From a bacterium (GTDB lineage: Bacteria > Patescibacteria > JAEDAM01 > Absconditabacterales > Absconditicoccaceae), in NCBI GenBank assembly GCA_030528665.1, contig JAUMYK010000018.1:8615-22460 (forward strand): DNA of 13,846 nt. The letters are read 5' to 3'. Shown one piece after another: positions 1 to 7,836 of the stretch. A program made the translations under genes and the position numbers. The first letter of the stretch is position 1. Every line of letters starts with the position of its first letter. The notes beneath the pieces are model-generated. The model searched no databases and was not told where the DNA came from. It saw only the letters and a list, made by a program, of their open reading frames with translations.

Positions 1-268
1 CTCCTCATCCTCCTCAAATGAAAGAGTAATACATATCATGTGTGGTATATGTACACTTCTCTACGACATCATCGATTTTGATCACATCGCTAGTCTGCAG
101 AGGTTTGAGCGGATAGTCCTGACAATAGGGAATTCCCTCTGCATTAAAGGGAGAAAGGGACATTCCACCTGTGAGGACTGCTTCATTTTCCTCATTTTGC
201 GGAGTGGAAAAGCTACAAGCTGAGAGTAGGAGAGCAAAACTAGTAAGAAAAATCAGATTTCTTTTCAT
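1..268 (-). CDS. Lipoprotein, N-terminal part; runs off left edge
   Basis: Start ATG is at 266-268; the 3' end of the gene lies left of the window. The N-terminus is a bacterial lipoprotein signal: basic MKRN, a hydrophobic core and a lipobox ending LLLSAC (Cys18, the predicted lipidated residue), so export and membrane anchoring are expected. Residues 1-75 are nearly the same as the gene immediately upstream (296-1138), including GGMSLSPFNAEGIPYC, so the two are tandem paralogues. The downstream part diverges. Two in-frame TGA codons (14-16 and 5-7) fall in a run GGA/TGA that would read as five glycines at the edge; this run could also mark a slippage site. Spacing to the upstream gene is 27 bp, so co-transcription from the mutS promoter is likely. 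No known family was recognised and the function is unknown. Confidence 0.75.
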
Positions 269-295
269 TGTTTAAAGTATTTTGAAAATAAAGAT

Positions 296-1138
296 TTAAT
301 TTTGAAATGGAGGAGTTTTTAAATTGATCACACATTCCTGAATTTGAAATTGTGCAACTTTAGGAGAAAAATCTTCTTGAGAAAGTAAAAGAGGATTGGA
401 TTTATAAGGTTCTAATAATTCTCAATTAAGTATTCTTGCAACATATAATTGATTTCCATCTAATTTTTGAATAATCCAAGGACTTTCTTTGATCAATGAA
501 AGATTGTTTGCTAGAGTTTTTATTGTCCCTAAATGATAGGTAGTATCATCTAAAAGCAGAAATTCTCACTCTTGATCTTCTCTTTTCCCAACTAAAAAGT
601 AATGAGCATTATTTTCTCCTCGAGTTTGTCCAATAAGTTTAGTACAGAGAGTTTGTTCACAGAGATAGTCAGATATATCATAGGTAAAAATGGGAAAAAA
701 AGAGTTTAAAATATTTTTCTTATGAATTGCATGTTTTAAAATAAAATGTTTTACTGTGTTATACTCTTGTGAGAGAGGCATTAGCTCGATTCAATAGCAA
801 GAAAGTGAAGAAGCATTGAGGTCATTACTTTCTTGGAATACTCCCTCAGTATTCAAATAAAGGAGGTCATGCATTGATCATTGAGAATAGGTATGATAAT
901 AGTTTGTCCCTGAGTAAAAAGTACACTTCTCCACGACATCATCGATCTTGATGATATTGCCAGTTTGGAGAGGTTTGAGCGGATAGTCTTGGCAATAGGG
1001 AATTCCCTCTGCATTAAAGGGAGAAAGGGACATTCCACCTGTGAGGACTGCTTCGTTTTCCTCATTTTGCGGAGTGAAAAAATTACACGCTGAGAGTAGG
1101 AGCGTAAAACTGGTAAGAAAAATCAGATTTCTTTTCAT
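296..1138 (-). CDS. Hypothetical lipoprotein, 280 aa (TGA read as Gly)
   Basis: It opens at ATG 1136-1138 and closes on TAA 296-298. Four internal TGA codons (low coordinates 878, 791, 566, 422) are read as glycine; without recoding it breaks into pieces. Residues 1-18 form a lipoprotein signal peptide with lipobox LLLSAC (Cys18). The mature part has Cys residues in pairs (PYCQD, EKCTF; later LCEQTLC) that could form disulfides outside the membrane. The rest is mixed and unrecognised. It starts 24 bp after the mutS stop and is followed after 27 bp by a paralogue sharing the first ~75 codons at very high nucleotide identity, which indicates recent duplication or gene conversion of the 5' half only. 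No promoter is visible in the 24-bp gap, so it is probably expressed with mutS. Function unknown. Confidence 0.82.
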
Positions 1139-1162
1139 TGTTTTTGATATGAAAGATAAATC

Positions 1163-3838
1163 TTAGAGTTCTTCTTTTATCTTCATCAACATCTGCAAAG
1201 CCTGTAGCGGAGTAATAGCATTTAAATCCATGCCTGCTAAGAGCGTTTTCACTTTTTCATAGTGGGCTTTTTCTTTAAATTCCTCGATAGCGAGAGGGAA
1301 AAGTCATTCAGAAAACTGATTGCTCGTTGGAAGATCAGGTTTTTGCCCTCCTTTTTCTAAATGAGCAAGAAATCCTCTTGCTTCCTGCAAAATCGAGTTT
1401 GGAATACCAGCGAGTTTTGCCACATCGATTCCATAGCTCTTATTTGCACCTCCTGCACTGATTTTTTTCATAAAAACGACTTCTTTGCTCGTTTCGTAGA
1501 CGCTAACGGAGAAATTTTTGATGAGCGGAGATTCTGTTTCCATTTGGATAAGCTCGTGATAGTGGGTGGCGATAAGGGTTTTTGCCTGAAGCGTATGGAG
1601 AATATAATGCAAAATTGCCTTGGTCAATGCTAGACCATCATAGGTTGAAGTCCCACGTCCCAGTTCATCAAAGATAATAAAACTTTTGCTACTTGCATTA
1701 TGAAGGATATTTGCTACTTCAATCATTTCAGTCATAAAAGTGGACTGGTTTTTAGCGATGATATCCCCACTTCCAACACGAGCAAAAATTCCATCTACCA
1801 GTCAGATTTCAGCTTTTTGTGCTGGGACATAGAGTCCACAATGCGCTAATAAAACAATTAAAGCTGACTGCCTCAGATAGGTGGACTTTCCTCACATATT
1901 CGGTCATGTGATGATGTGAATCAGTCCATTCTCGTTCATCTGTCCTTTTTCCTGTCCGATGGCGAGATCATTGGGAATAAAAGGCTGATCTTTAGGGAGA
2001 AAGGCTTCAATAACGGGATGGCGACCTCATTGAATAATGATTGCTCAATGATTGGTAAGCTGAGGTTTGGTAAAATCGTGTTCCTGAGCAAAAATTGCAT
2101 AGGAACTATAGACATCGATTTGTGCGATACGATCTGCAAGTTCTGCAAGGAGCAAGACCGAGTTTTCAAGCGTAGTTTTGGCTCAGAGGAGGAGCGTTTG
2201 TTGTTTGGATTTGAGCTGTTCTTTGGCAGAAAGGATAGAAGTTTGAATATTGTCGAGGTAAGGACTAGAATATCTTTGATTGCCTTTGAGGGTTTGTCTA
2301 CGACTGATTCAGAATTTTTCTTTTTTTTCATCAGCAAGAGGAGTCAAAGAGTCGAGAAACTGCTCAAAAAGCTCGCTATCTTTGCTTGTCAGTTCGAGAA
2401 AATAGCCCTGATTCATTACAAATTTGAGCTTGATATTAGTGATTCCACTGGCTTGAGCAAGTTCCTGCTGATAGTGTAAAAGGAGGTCATCACTATGATA
2501 TGCCATTGCTCTGAGCTGATCGATCTCAGAGTCTGCGCCATCACGGATATAGTCCTCATCGCCGAGGAGCTCCTCATCTGCCTTGATGAGCTTTTCGAGT
2601 TGCTCAAAAAGTGCTTGTAGAGCGGAAATTTGTACATCATTGATCCCAAAGTGTTGGAGTTCTCTGAGCATAACACCATCTAGTCCTTCAAGACAGGCTC
2701 TCAAAATGCTTCTTAGCTTGACAAAAGGGATATAGCTGAGCTTTCTGTAGAGGATAAGACTGACCAATTTGGGAATGTCAAAAAAAGTAGTCAAAAACTG
2801 ATGAATACGAGGGGTATCCTCGTTATGGAGAAAATGTTCAATCGCAGCAAGCCTCCTATCCAAGCGTGTTTTATCATTGATCGGAGTGGCAAGGAGTGAT
2901 CTGAGGTATCTGGAACCTCCAGCAGTCTTGGTCGTATCGAGGATGCCAAAGAGGCTATATTTGGTGTTTTGTTCGTAGCTGGAACTAAAAAGTTCTAGGT
3001 TTTTGATCGTGACTTCATCCATCAGCACGAGTCCCTCCTCGGAGTGGTACTTGATTTTGGTGATATTGGTAAGTGCTTGTTGTTGAGTGTGTTGGATATA
3101 CGCAAAAAGGAGTGCTAATGCAGATTCCCTTCCCTCAGTCATCGCTTTGCCAAAGCTGCTGAGTTGTTGGACTTTGCAGATATTTTTGAGGACTTCATCA
3201 GGATGAGTCGGGAGAGCATAGACGGAGACTAGGCATTGCAAATATTGCTGAATAGGGGAGATAAACTGGTCTTTGTGAGGAATATCGGTATCGAGGATGA
3301 TTTCGGTGGGGCGGAGAGTCAGAATATATTTTTGCAATTTTCCAAGGTCATCAAAGCTTTTGGTGCTATATGCTCCCAGTGAAAAATCTCCCCAAGCAAT
3401 ATGATAAAGCTCGTTTCCTTTGCTTACATCTCTACTGATGGCAAGCAAGATAGCGAGTTCTCTTTGCTGCTCTTGAATGTAGGTACCTGGAGTGATGATG
3501 GATTTGATGCTTCTTTCTACGATTTTGCCAGGGATGGGATCGGTGGTTTGCTCGGCGATAGCGACTTTGTAGCCTTTGGAGATGAGTCTTGGGATGTATT
3601 TATCCACACTATGGTGAGGAATACCTGCCATAGGGATAGGATTATCAGAGTTTTTGTTTTTGGAAGTGATGACGAGATCGAGTATATTTGCACAAATCTT
3701 TGCATCTTCAAAAAATACTTCATAAAAATCCCCAATACGAAAAAGCAGAATACAGTCAGGATTTTGTTGTTTCATTTCGACATATTGCCTCATAGCAGGG
3801 GTGAGTTTTTCAAGCTGCATATTACCAAGATCAGGCAT
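1163..3838 (-). CDS. mutS: DNA mismatch repair ATPase MutS
   Basis: The 891-aa protein is close to the usual MutS length. It recognises base mismatches and small loops and recruits downstream repair factors in an ATP-dependent way. The mismatch-binding domain carries the Phe-x-Glu motif (GDFYEVF, Phe38/Glu40). GRHPVIE precedes the ATPase domain. Walker A TGPNMGGKST lies at residues 644-653 with Gly645 and Gly649 both encoded by TGA (1904-1906, 1892-1894). Walker B IIFDELGRGTS gives Asp724/Glu725, and ATHYHE follows. The C-terminus LNAITPLQALQMLMKIKEEL is a typical MutS end. Eight TGA codons are used (low coordinates 2309, 2183, 2045, 2027, 1904, 1892, 1802, 1304); the stop is TAA at 1163-1165. 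ATG 3836-3838 is the only ATG after an upstream in-frame TAG (3884-3886). A promoter sits just upstream. First gene of a likely mutS-lipoprotein-lipoprotein operon. Confidence 0.97.
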
Positions 3839-3853
3839 TAAAAAAGTGCTATC

Positions 3854-3881
3854 AGGATAGTGTTTTGAGCGCTTTTTGCAA
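3854..3881 (-). promoter_or_regulatory. Predicted promoter of mutS operon
   Basis: On the minus strand, -35 TTGCAA (3876-3881), a 16-bp spacer and -10 TATCCT (3854-3859). The predicted transcription start near 3847 leaves a leader of only about 9 nt before the mutS ATG, so the mRNA would be almost leaderless. The same TTGCAA-N16 architecture recurs at 7354 and 9559. Confidence 0.6.
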
Positions 3882-3909
3882 GTCTAAAGTAAAAAAATAC
3901 GTATTGCTC

Positions 3910-3937
3910 TTGAAAATAATGGTACTATAGATATAGT
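3910..3937 (+). promoter_or_regulatory. Predicted promoter for the membrane protein gene
   Basis: TTGAAA (3910-3915), 16-bp spacer, TATAGT (3932-3937) on the plus strand; an overlapping alternative is TTGCTC (3904-3909), N16, TATAGA (3926-3931). It diverges from the mutS promoter. The rest of 3839-4059 shows nothing else I can support except an in-frame upstream ATG at 3976. Confidence 0.45.
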
Positions 3938-4059
3938 GGATTTCTTAGTAGAAAAACGCTACGTCGTGTTAGTATATGAGTTATTTTGCGCATTGCTGGC
4001 TATTTGAGGAATTTCTGCTGTTTATTTCAACTTTTCTTTTTTATCTTCTCTCCTCTTCG

Positions 4060-4638
4060 ATGCTTAAAAAATACTTGAAATATATCGGTCTTACGCTCCT
4101 TATGCTGTGTGCGTTGTGATTTGTACTTTTGCTCTTGCATCCAGTACAGAGATATTGGATACGATCGGATATCCGTGAGCTCAATATCGGTCTCAGTCAA
4201 GAGATGAGATGGAACATTCAGCTTGGATGATATTGGGCATATTTGCAGCATACGAAGTGGGAAGATTTGCCTCCGCTAGTACAGACGGGGAATATAACGC
4301 TGATGCCAGGGGAAGGCTTTTCGCTCACACAAAAAATGCACCTTCCAATGAAAAACCTTAGATTAAGTCAGATTTCTTCCCTTTCAGGGCTGAGAGTAGA
4401 ACATAGATTTTCTCCACGAGGCTATCCAAATTTTTTCTCCCATAATCAGGTGCCTGTTTCAATAAGACTTACTGGGGAGGCGAGCTGTTTAGATATTGTC
4501 CATATTGGATTTTTGGTGCAGCCAAGTACCTGTGCGACCTATGTGATCAATGGCTGGAGAGGTCAAGAGGAAGAGGTGACGCTACGTGTCAAAAATGTGA
4601 GTGATGAGCCGATGAGTTTTGAGCTTGAATGGCTGTAA
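4060..4638 (+). CDS. Membrane-anchored hypothetical protein, 192 aa
   Basis: It runs from ATG 4060 to TAA 4636-4638. The N-terminus MLKKYLKYIG followed by a Leu-rich core to about residue 27 (LLLLHP) is a signal-anchor with positive residues inside, so one membrane pass and an extracytoplasmic C-terminal domain are predicted. One TGA-encoded Gly (4117-4119) lies inside the hydrophobic segment and another (4228-4230) follows a GGA codon, giving LGGYW. The soluble part is rich in beta-prone residues and ends in VTLRVKNVSDEPMSFELEW, reminiscent of an immunoglobulin-like or DUF-type beta-sandwich, but no family was recognised. An in-frame ATG at 3976 would add 28 hydrophobic residues and is nearer the predicted promoter. 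I prefer 4060 because the KK-plus-hydrophobic pattern is a standard start. The VanW-like gene follows after a 301-bp gap. Function unknown. Confidence 0.72.
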
Positions 4639-4676
4639 AAGTCTAAGGGGTGTGTTCGTTGCTTCCTCATTTCGTT

Positions 4677-4719
4677 CTTGATACGGAATCTCATCTGCAA
4701 TCTGAGATCCTGAATCAAG
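4677..4719. repeat. Imperfect inverted repeat, possible terminator hairpin
   Basis: CTTGAT (4677-4682) pairs with ATCAAG (4714-4719), and inside it ATCTCA pairs with TGAGAT, with a few mismatches between. It stands 38 bp after the stop of the membrane protein gene and resembles the CTTGATCCGGAATC repeats at the right end of the window. There is no T-run, so a termination role is uncertain. Confidence 0.5.
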
Positions 4720-4722
4720 TTC

Positions 4723-4740
4723 CCCGCAACTGTGTGCGGG
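4723..4740. repeat. Short hairpin CCCGCA/TGCGGG, shared with window end
   Basis: CCCGCA (4723-4728) and TGCGGG (4735-4740) form a 6-bp stem. The sequence around it (CCCCGCAACT..TGTGC.GGACAGG) recurs imperfectly at 13790-13812, so it is another dispersed intergenic element. The remainder of 4741-4900 shows no gene I can support. Confidence 0.45.
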
Positions 4741-4904
4741 ACAGGCATGATGATATGCAGGATGAGAGGCTAGAGTGTAGGCTCCTGAAGCAAGTTCTGT
4801 ATGATAATAGTTTGTATTTCTTTGTGCGTCAGGATTCTGTATTTTTTCTTGGAGAGGAAAAAGGAGAAAAATCCTGATAATGCTCTGTTTTTTTGTTTGC
4901 GTTT

Positions 4905-4913
4905 TGTTATACT
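4905..4913 (+). promoter_or_regulatory. Extended -10 promoter before VanW-like gene
   Basis: TGTTATACT fits an extended -10 (TGn plus TATACT at 4908-4913). The -35 region is poor (CTGTTT at 4885-4890). The predicted start near 4920 leaves about 20 nt before ATG 4940. An AAGGAGG at 4914-4920 is too far from the ATG to be a normal Shine-Dalgarno; GAGAGG (4934-4939) abuts the ATG. Confidence 0.5.
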
Positions 4914-4939
4914 AAGGAGGATTTAGTTTATCAGAGAGG

Positions 4940-6055
4940 ATGGAGATTTTGTTCAAGAGGATGTTGTTGTGGATAGGGATAGTTGTGATGGCGATAGATA
5001 ATGTGGTCAAGGCTCAGCTTTCTCCATTTTTTGCTCCCGTGCCATTTGGAGGAGGAGTGCGTGTGGAGTCGTGTCAGGACTATCAGATGCAAGAGGAAGG
5101 AGTACTCCTTGATCCAGCCTGTCTCTTACAGGGGAGATTGCCTGCTTTTACATTGGAGGAGAAGGTGGATATTGTCTGGGACTATTTGGCAGACTGGGGA
5201 AAGGGGTATCAGCCTGAGTTACAGCAGGCTCGTTATCATTTTGAGTCTTTACCGCTCAAAAATACTCTTCAGCTCTTTCCTTTGGAATCAGGATTGAGAA
5301 ATCAGCTCCTGCAGGCACAATTTCAATCTCAGGACTTCTTAGTTCACAAGTCGTATTTAGCTCCTTTGGTGATTCAGGATTTAGCTTTTTTTAGCTCACA
5401 CAAGGATATTAGTATGTTGTGACCCTGTACGAGGCACAATTATCTGTTGGCTTTTGAGCATTTGGATGATAAGATTGTGCAGCCTGGTGAGCATTTCAAT
5501 TTCAATCATTATTTGATGGGTTTGAGAGGCTATTGCAAGGGCTTGGGCAATAATGATTTTCTTTTTTATGGAGGGGTATGTGGCGTGGCGAGTCAGCTTT
5601 TTCGTTCTGCTTTGAGTACTCCGCAGGTTTATATTGATCAGAGATGGGGACACAATCACTGGTATAGTAAGTATTATGGGGAGCTTGTAGAGGGCGATGA
5701 TGCAGCGGTCTATGAGAGGAATAAGTGGTTTAGCTTTACGAATACGGCTCAGCATCCGATGATGATCAAAACTTGGAGTCAGGGGAATGAGACCGTACTC
5801 TTTTTGGTGATTGAGGCAGCTGCTGTGCAAGGGCAGTGGGTTGAAATTAGTAAACAAAAGCATTGAAATCTGGCTGTCGATCTTCGTAAACAGGTCTACC
5901 AGCGTGGAGAAGCAGTTCAGCTGGTATGTCCTGCTCAACTGGGGAGTATTGGTAGTTTGCAACCGCTAGACTGTGAATTTGAGTATGGTGTGAGTCTGCT
6001 GGGAGAGCAAAATTTTGCTTCTAGGTATCTTAAGATAGAGCATAGTTCGCTTTAG
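4940..6055 (+). CDS. Secreted VanW-like protein, 371 aa
   Basis: From ATG 4940 to TAG 6053-6055, with TGA read as Gly at 5420-5422 and 5864-5866. A signal peptide (basic start MEILFKR, hydrophobic LLWIGIVVMAI, likely cut after VVKA) exports it. Residues about 165-305 match the VanW family pattern: RHNYLLAFEHLDD, then PGEHFNFN (PGExFsFN, from Pro182), YGGVCGVASQLFRSAL with Cys214 (family GGGVCQVsstLyNAAL), a His-rich HNHWY stretch, DDAAVY, and FTNTAQHPMMIKTW. VanW was first seen in glycopeptide-resistance clusters and is widespread on envelope proteins; its biochemical role is not settled. Here the usual Gln after the Cys is Gly. The N-terminal ~160 residues are unrecognised. Promoter close upstream; single-gene unit or paired with the membrane protein before it. 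Confidence 0.85.
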
Positions 6056-6137
6056 TGTTTGTGTAATGGATGGTAGCTATGCTGTTGGTTTTGTCGCTAG
6101 GGGGGGATGTATTTTTTTTGTTCTGTGGTAAAAATGC

Positions 6138-6166
6138 TTGACATTTTGGGTCAGAATCCTTATCTT
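6138..6166 (+). promoter_or_regulatory. Promoter of thyA
   Basis: Perfect -35 TTGACA (6138-6143), 17-bp spacer, -10 TATCTT (6161-6166). The predicted transcription start near 6173 lies downstream of an earlier in-frame ATG at 6107 and 24 nt before ATG 6197, which decides the thyA start. Confidence 0.65.
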
Positions 6167-6196
6167 TTTTTTCGTAAACAAAAAATATTTTTTATC

Positions 6197-7240
6197 ATGC
6201 AACAATATCTAGATTTATTGAGAGCTATCAAGACTGATGGCTATCAAACCGGAGACAGAACAGGTACAGGCACCATTGCCTTGCCTGGCTATCATTATCA
6301 AGTCCAACTTGAGCAAGATGAGCAGGGCGTGATTCACGGTTTTCCTCTCCTGACTACCAAAAAAATGAGCCTCAAATCCGTATTTGAGGAGTTGATTTGG
6401 AAACTTAGAGGGGATACGAATATCCGTTTTCTCATTCAGCACAACAATCACATTTGGACTGAGTGGCCTTTTAAAAAGTGGCTTGAGGAGACTGGTCAGC
6501 AAGCAGTGGTCGATCGTATGTGGAAAGATGAGAAAAAATCTGACTACAGTGATCAGTGGAAGGGAAAGAAAGCTGACTTTGAAGCTCGGATCCTTGAGGA
6601 TGATGATTTTTGTCATAGATGGGGAGGTTTAGGTAAGACCTATGGTTTCCAGTTTCGATATTTTGGAGAACTGACTATGGATGAGCTGATCAATCTTTTG
6701 CCTGAGGAGTTTCAGGAGAGGCTTTCTATTCAGGATTTGCGTTACTTATCTGCGTTGCGTTCTGGTAAGGATCAGCTGATGGATGCTATAGATTTGATCA
6801 AAAATACTCCTGAGTCACGCAGGATTATCATCAGTCTCTGGAATGCTCCAGATCTTGGCAAGACTTTATTGCCGCCCTGTCCAGCATTTTATCAGTTTTT
6901 TGCCAATCAGGAGGGATATTTGCATCTGAATCTGTATCAGAGGAGCTGTGATAGTTTTCTTGGCGTGCCATACAATACTGCTCAAGATGCACTATTTCTT
7001 TGTATGATGGCTCATGTGACAGGTCGTAAGCCGGGAGTCTTTAATCATTTCTTTGGAGATGCACATATTTACTTGAATCACCTCGATCAAGTAGATCAAC
7101 AACTGCAAAGAACTCCTAGGCAACTTCCTTCTCTCAAGCTCAATCCAGAGATTACCGATATTCTGGACTTTAGATGGGAAGATATCGAGCTGTTCAATTA
7201 TGCTCCTCAAGGGCATATCAAGGGAGCAGTATCAATTTAA
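6197..7240 (+). CDS. thyA: Thymidylate synthase ThyA
   Basis: Makes dTMP from dUMP with methylene-tetrahydrofolate as carbon donor and reductant; cytosolic. The 347-aa product has DRTGTGT near the N-terminus (phosphate-binding Arg), the catalytic Cys228 in LLPPCPAFYQF, the QRSCD phosphate-site Arg, the VPYN Asn, HIYLNH and the C-terminal IKGAVSI. It is longer than the 264-aa E. coli enzyme: it carries the small-domain insertion of the Lactobacillus casei type (FEARILEDDDF...GLGKTYGFQFR) plus an additional stretch of about 30 residues (MDELINLLPEEFQERLSIQD...) before the SRRIIISLWN motif. The residue after the catalytic Cys is Pro rather than the common His. It has no TGA codon. Start 6197 is chosen because the protein begins MQQYLDLLRAI there and the promoter lies between 6107 and 6197. 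An intrinsic terminator follows. Confidence 0.96.
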   Translation: MQQYLDLLRAIKTDGYQTGDRTGTGTIALPGYHYQVQLEQDEQGVIHGFPLLTTKKMSLKSVFEELIWKLRGDTNIRFLIQHNNHIWTEWPFKKWLEETGQQAVVDRMWKDEKKSDYSDQWKGKKADFEARILEDDDFCHRWGGLGKTYGFQFRYFGELTMDELINLLPEEFQERLSIQDLRYLSALRSGKDQLMDAIDLIKNTPESRRIIISLWNAPDLGKTLLPPCPAFYQFFANQEGYLHLNLYQRSCDSFLGVPYNTAQDALFLCMMAHVTGRKPGVFNHFFGDAHIYLNHLDQVDQQLQRTPRQLPSLKLNPEITDILDFRWEDIELFNYAPQGHIKGAVSI

Positions 7241-7258
7241 TCTCAATGATGGGACAAT

Positions 7259-7293
7259 ACACGGAGTCTGATTCAGATTTCCGTGTTTTTTTT
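7259..7293 (+). terminator. Rho-independent terminator after thyA
   Basis: Outer stem ACACGGA (7259-7265) with TCCGTGT (7280-7286), inner stem TCTGA/TCAGA, then eight T residues (7286-7293). It lies 19 bp after the thyA stop. Confidence 0.88.
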
Positions 7294-7353
7294 AGATTTG
7301 GACAGTGGGGAAAGAAGAGAGAGGCACTGCAGTGATGATTGATGCTTTAGGAC

Positions 7354-7381
7354 TTGCAATTTTGAGATTTTGGGCTATACT
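7354..7381 (+). promoter_or_regulatory. Promoter TTGCAA-N16-TATACT
   Basis: TTGCAA (7354-7359), 16-bp spacer, TATACT (7376-7381); the predicted start near 7388 is about 25 nt before ATG 7413. It has the same -35, spacer length and -10 as the promoter at 9559-9586. It probably serves both the Cys/His/Asp gene and the kinase-like gene. Confidence 0.65.
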
Positions 7382-7412
7382 TAGGGTGTTTTAGTTTTTA
7401 TGTTGTAGCATA

Positions 7413-7793
7413 ATGCATCGTATGACTTCAGTCCAGTGTATGCAAAAGACCATTGACAAGTTCTCTAAAGAGCCTGATTTTCCGCATAATTATTGCAATG
7501 TAGCGAGTAAGCAATTGCTGGAGTTATTACAGAATGAGGGTAAAGATGCAAGGCTTCAATTTAGTTATTTGGAGAAAGGAGAGGGGCATGCTTTTGTGGT
7601 TGAGAAACTGGAGACTGGTAAAGAGATTATCCTTGATCCTACCTATGCACAATATGATGCTAATTATCAGGGCAAGGGATTTGTTGGAGAGCAATTTCCT
7701 GATAAGCTTCTTGAGCAGCATAGATGTGAAGCAGATGCGTTTTTGCAGGAGCAGAGGAGATGGTATCAGGAAGGAGTGTATGATCGCTCTTAA
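7413..7793 (+). CDS. Small protein with papain/transglutaminase-like Cys-His-Asp pattern
   Basis: A 126-aa protein from ATG 7413 to TAA 7791-7793, without TGA codons. It has no signal peptide or membrane segment. Seen directly: Cys28 at the head of a helix (YCNVASKQLLELL), His59 in GHAFVVEKL, and Asp75 in KEIILDPTY. This order and spacing (Cys at a helix start, His on a strand followed by hydrophobics, Asp in an 'ILDPTY' strand-turn) is the arrangement of minimal papain-fold or transglutaminase-like enzymes, which act as peptidases, amidases or deamidases. Assignment to that fold is inference from pattern only; an inactive or unrelated protein is possible. An alternative ATG at 7422 would drop three residues. 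It has its own promoter and lies 43 bp upstream of a kinase-like gene with no obvious promoter, so the two are probably co-transcribed. Confidence 0.72.
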   Translation: MHRMTSVQCMQKTIDKFSKEPDFPHNYCNVASKQLLELLQNEGKDARLQFSYLEKGEGHAFVVEKLETGKEIILDPTYAQYDANYQGKGFVGEQFPDKLLEQHRCEADAFLQEQRRWYQEGVYDRS

Positions 7794-7836
7794 GTAAGGT
7801 CTTTGCGAATGCTTAGAGAGAAAAGTCTTTGGAAAA

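Noticed and set aside
1892..1906. UGA as tryptophan (code 4) or selenocysteine
   Set aside because: The MutS Walker A would read TWPNMWGKST; glycine restores the invariant motif, and the same holds for the ABC-F Walker A. TGG is used normally for Trp.
1916..2479. 187-aa plus-strand open frame opposite mutS
   Set aside because: Lies fully antisense to MutS motifs and has no recognisable domains.
3401..3841. 146-aa plus-strand open frame opposite the mutS start
   Set aside because: Antisense shadow of the MutS N-terminal domain.
4650..4877. 75-aa plus-strand open frame in the 4639-4939 gap
   Set aside because: Passes through hairpin repeats, no promoter or family signal, and composition follows the repeats.
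5396..5962. 188-aa minus-strand open frame opposite the VanW-like gene
   Set aside because: Overlaps the conserved VanW motifs on the other strand; composition is not gene-like.
6107..6196. Earlier thyA start at 6107
   Set aside because: The extra 30 residues are Phe-rich and unlike ThyA, and the TTGACA/TATCTT promoter lies inside them.
6056..7412. tRNA or other RNA genes in the gaps, including a UCA-anticodon tRNA-Gly
   Set aside because: Scanned by eye for T-loop and acceptor-stem patterns in all gaps and found none; a covariance-model search would be decisive.
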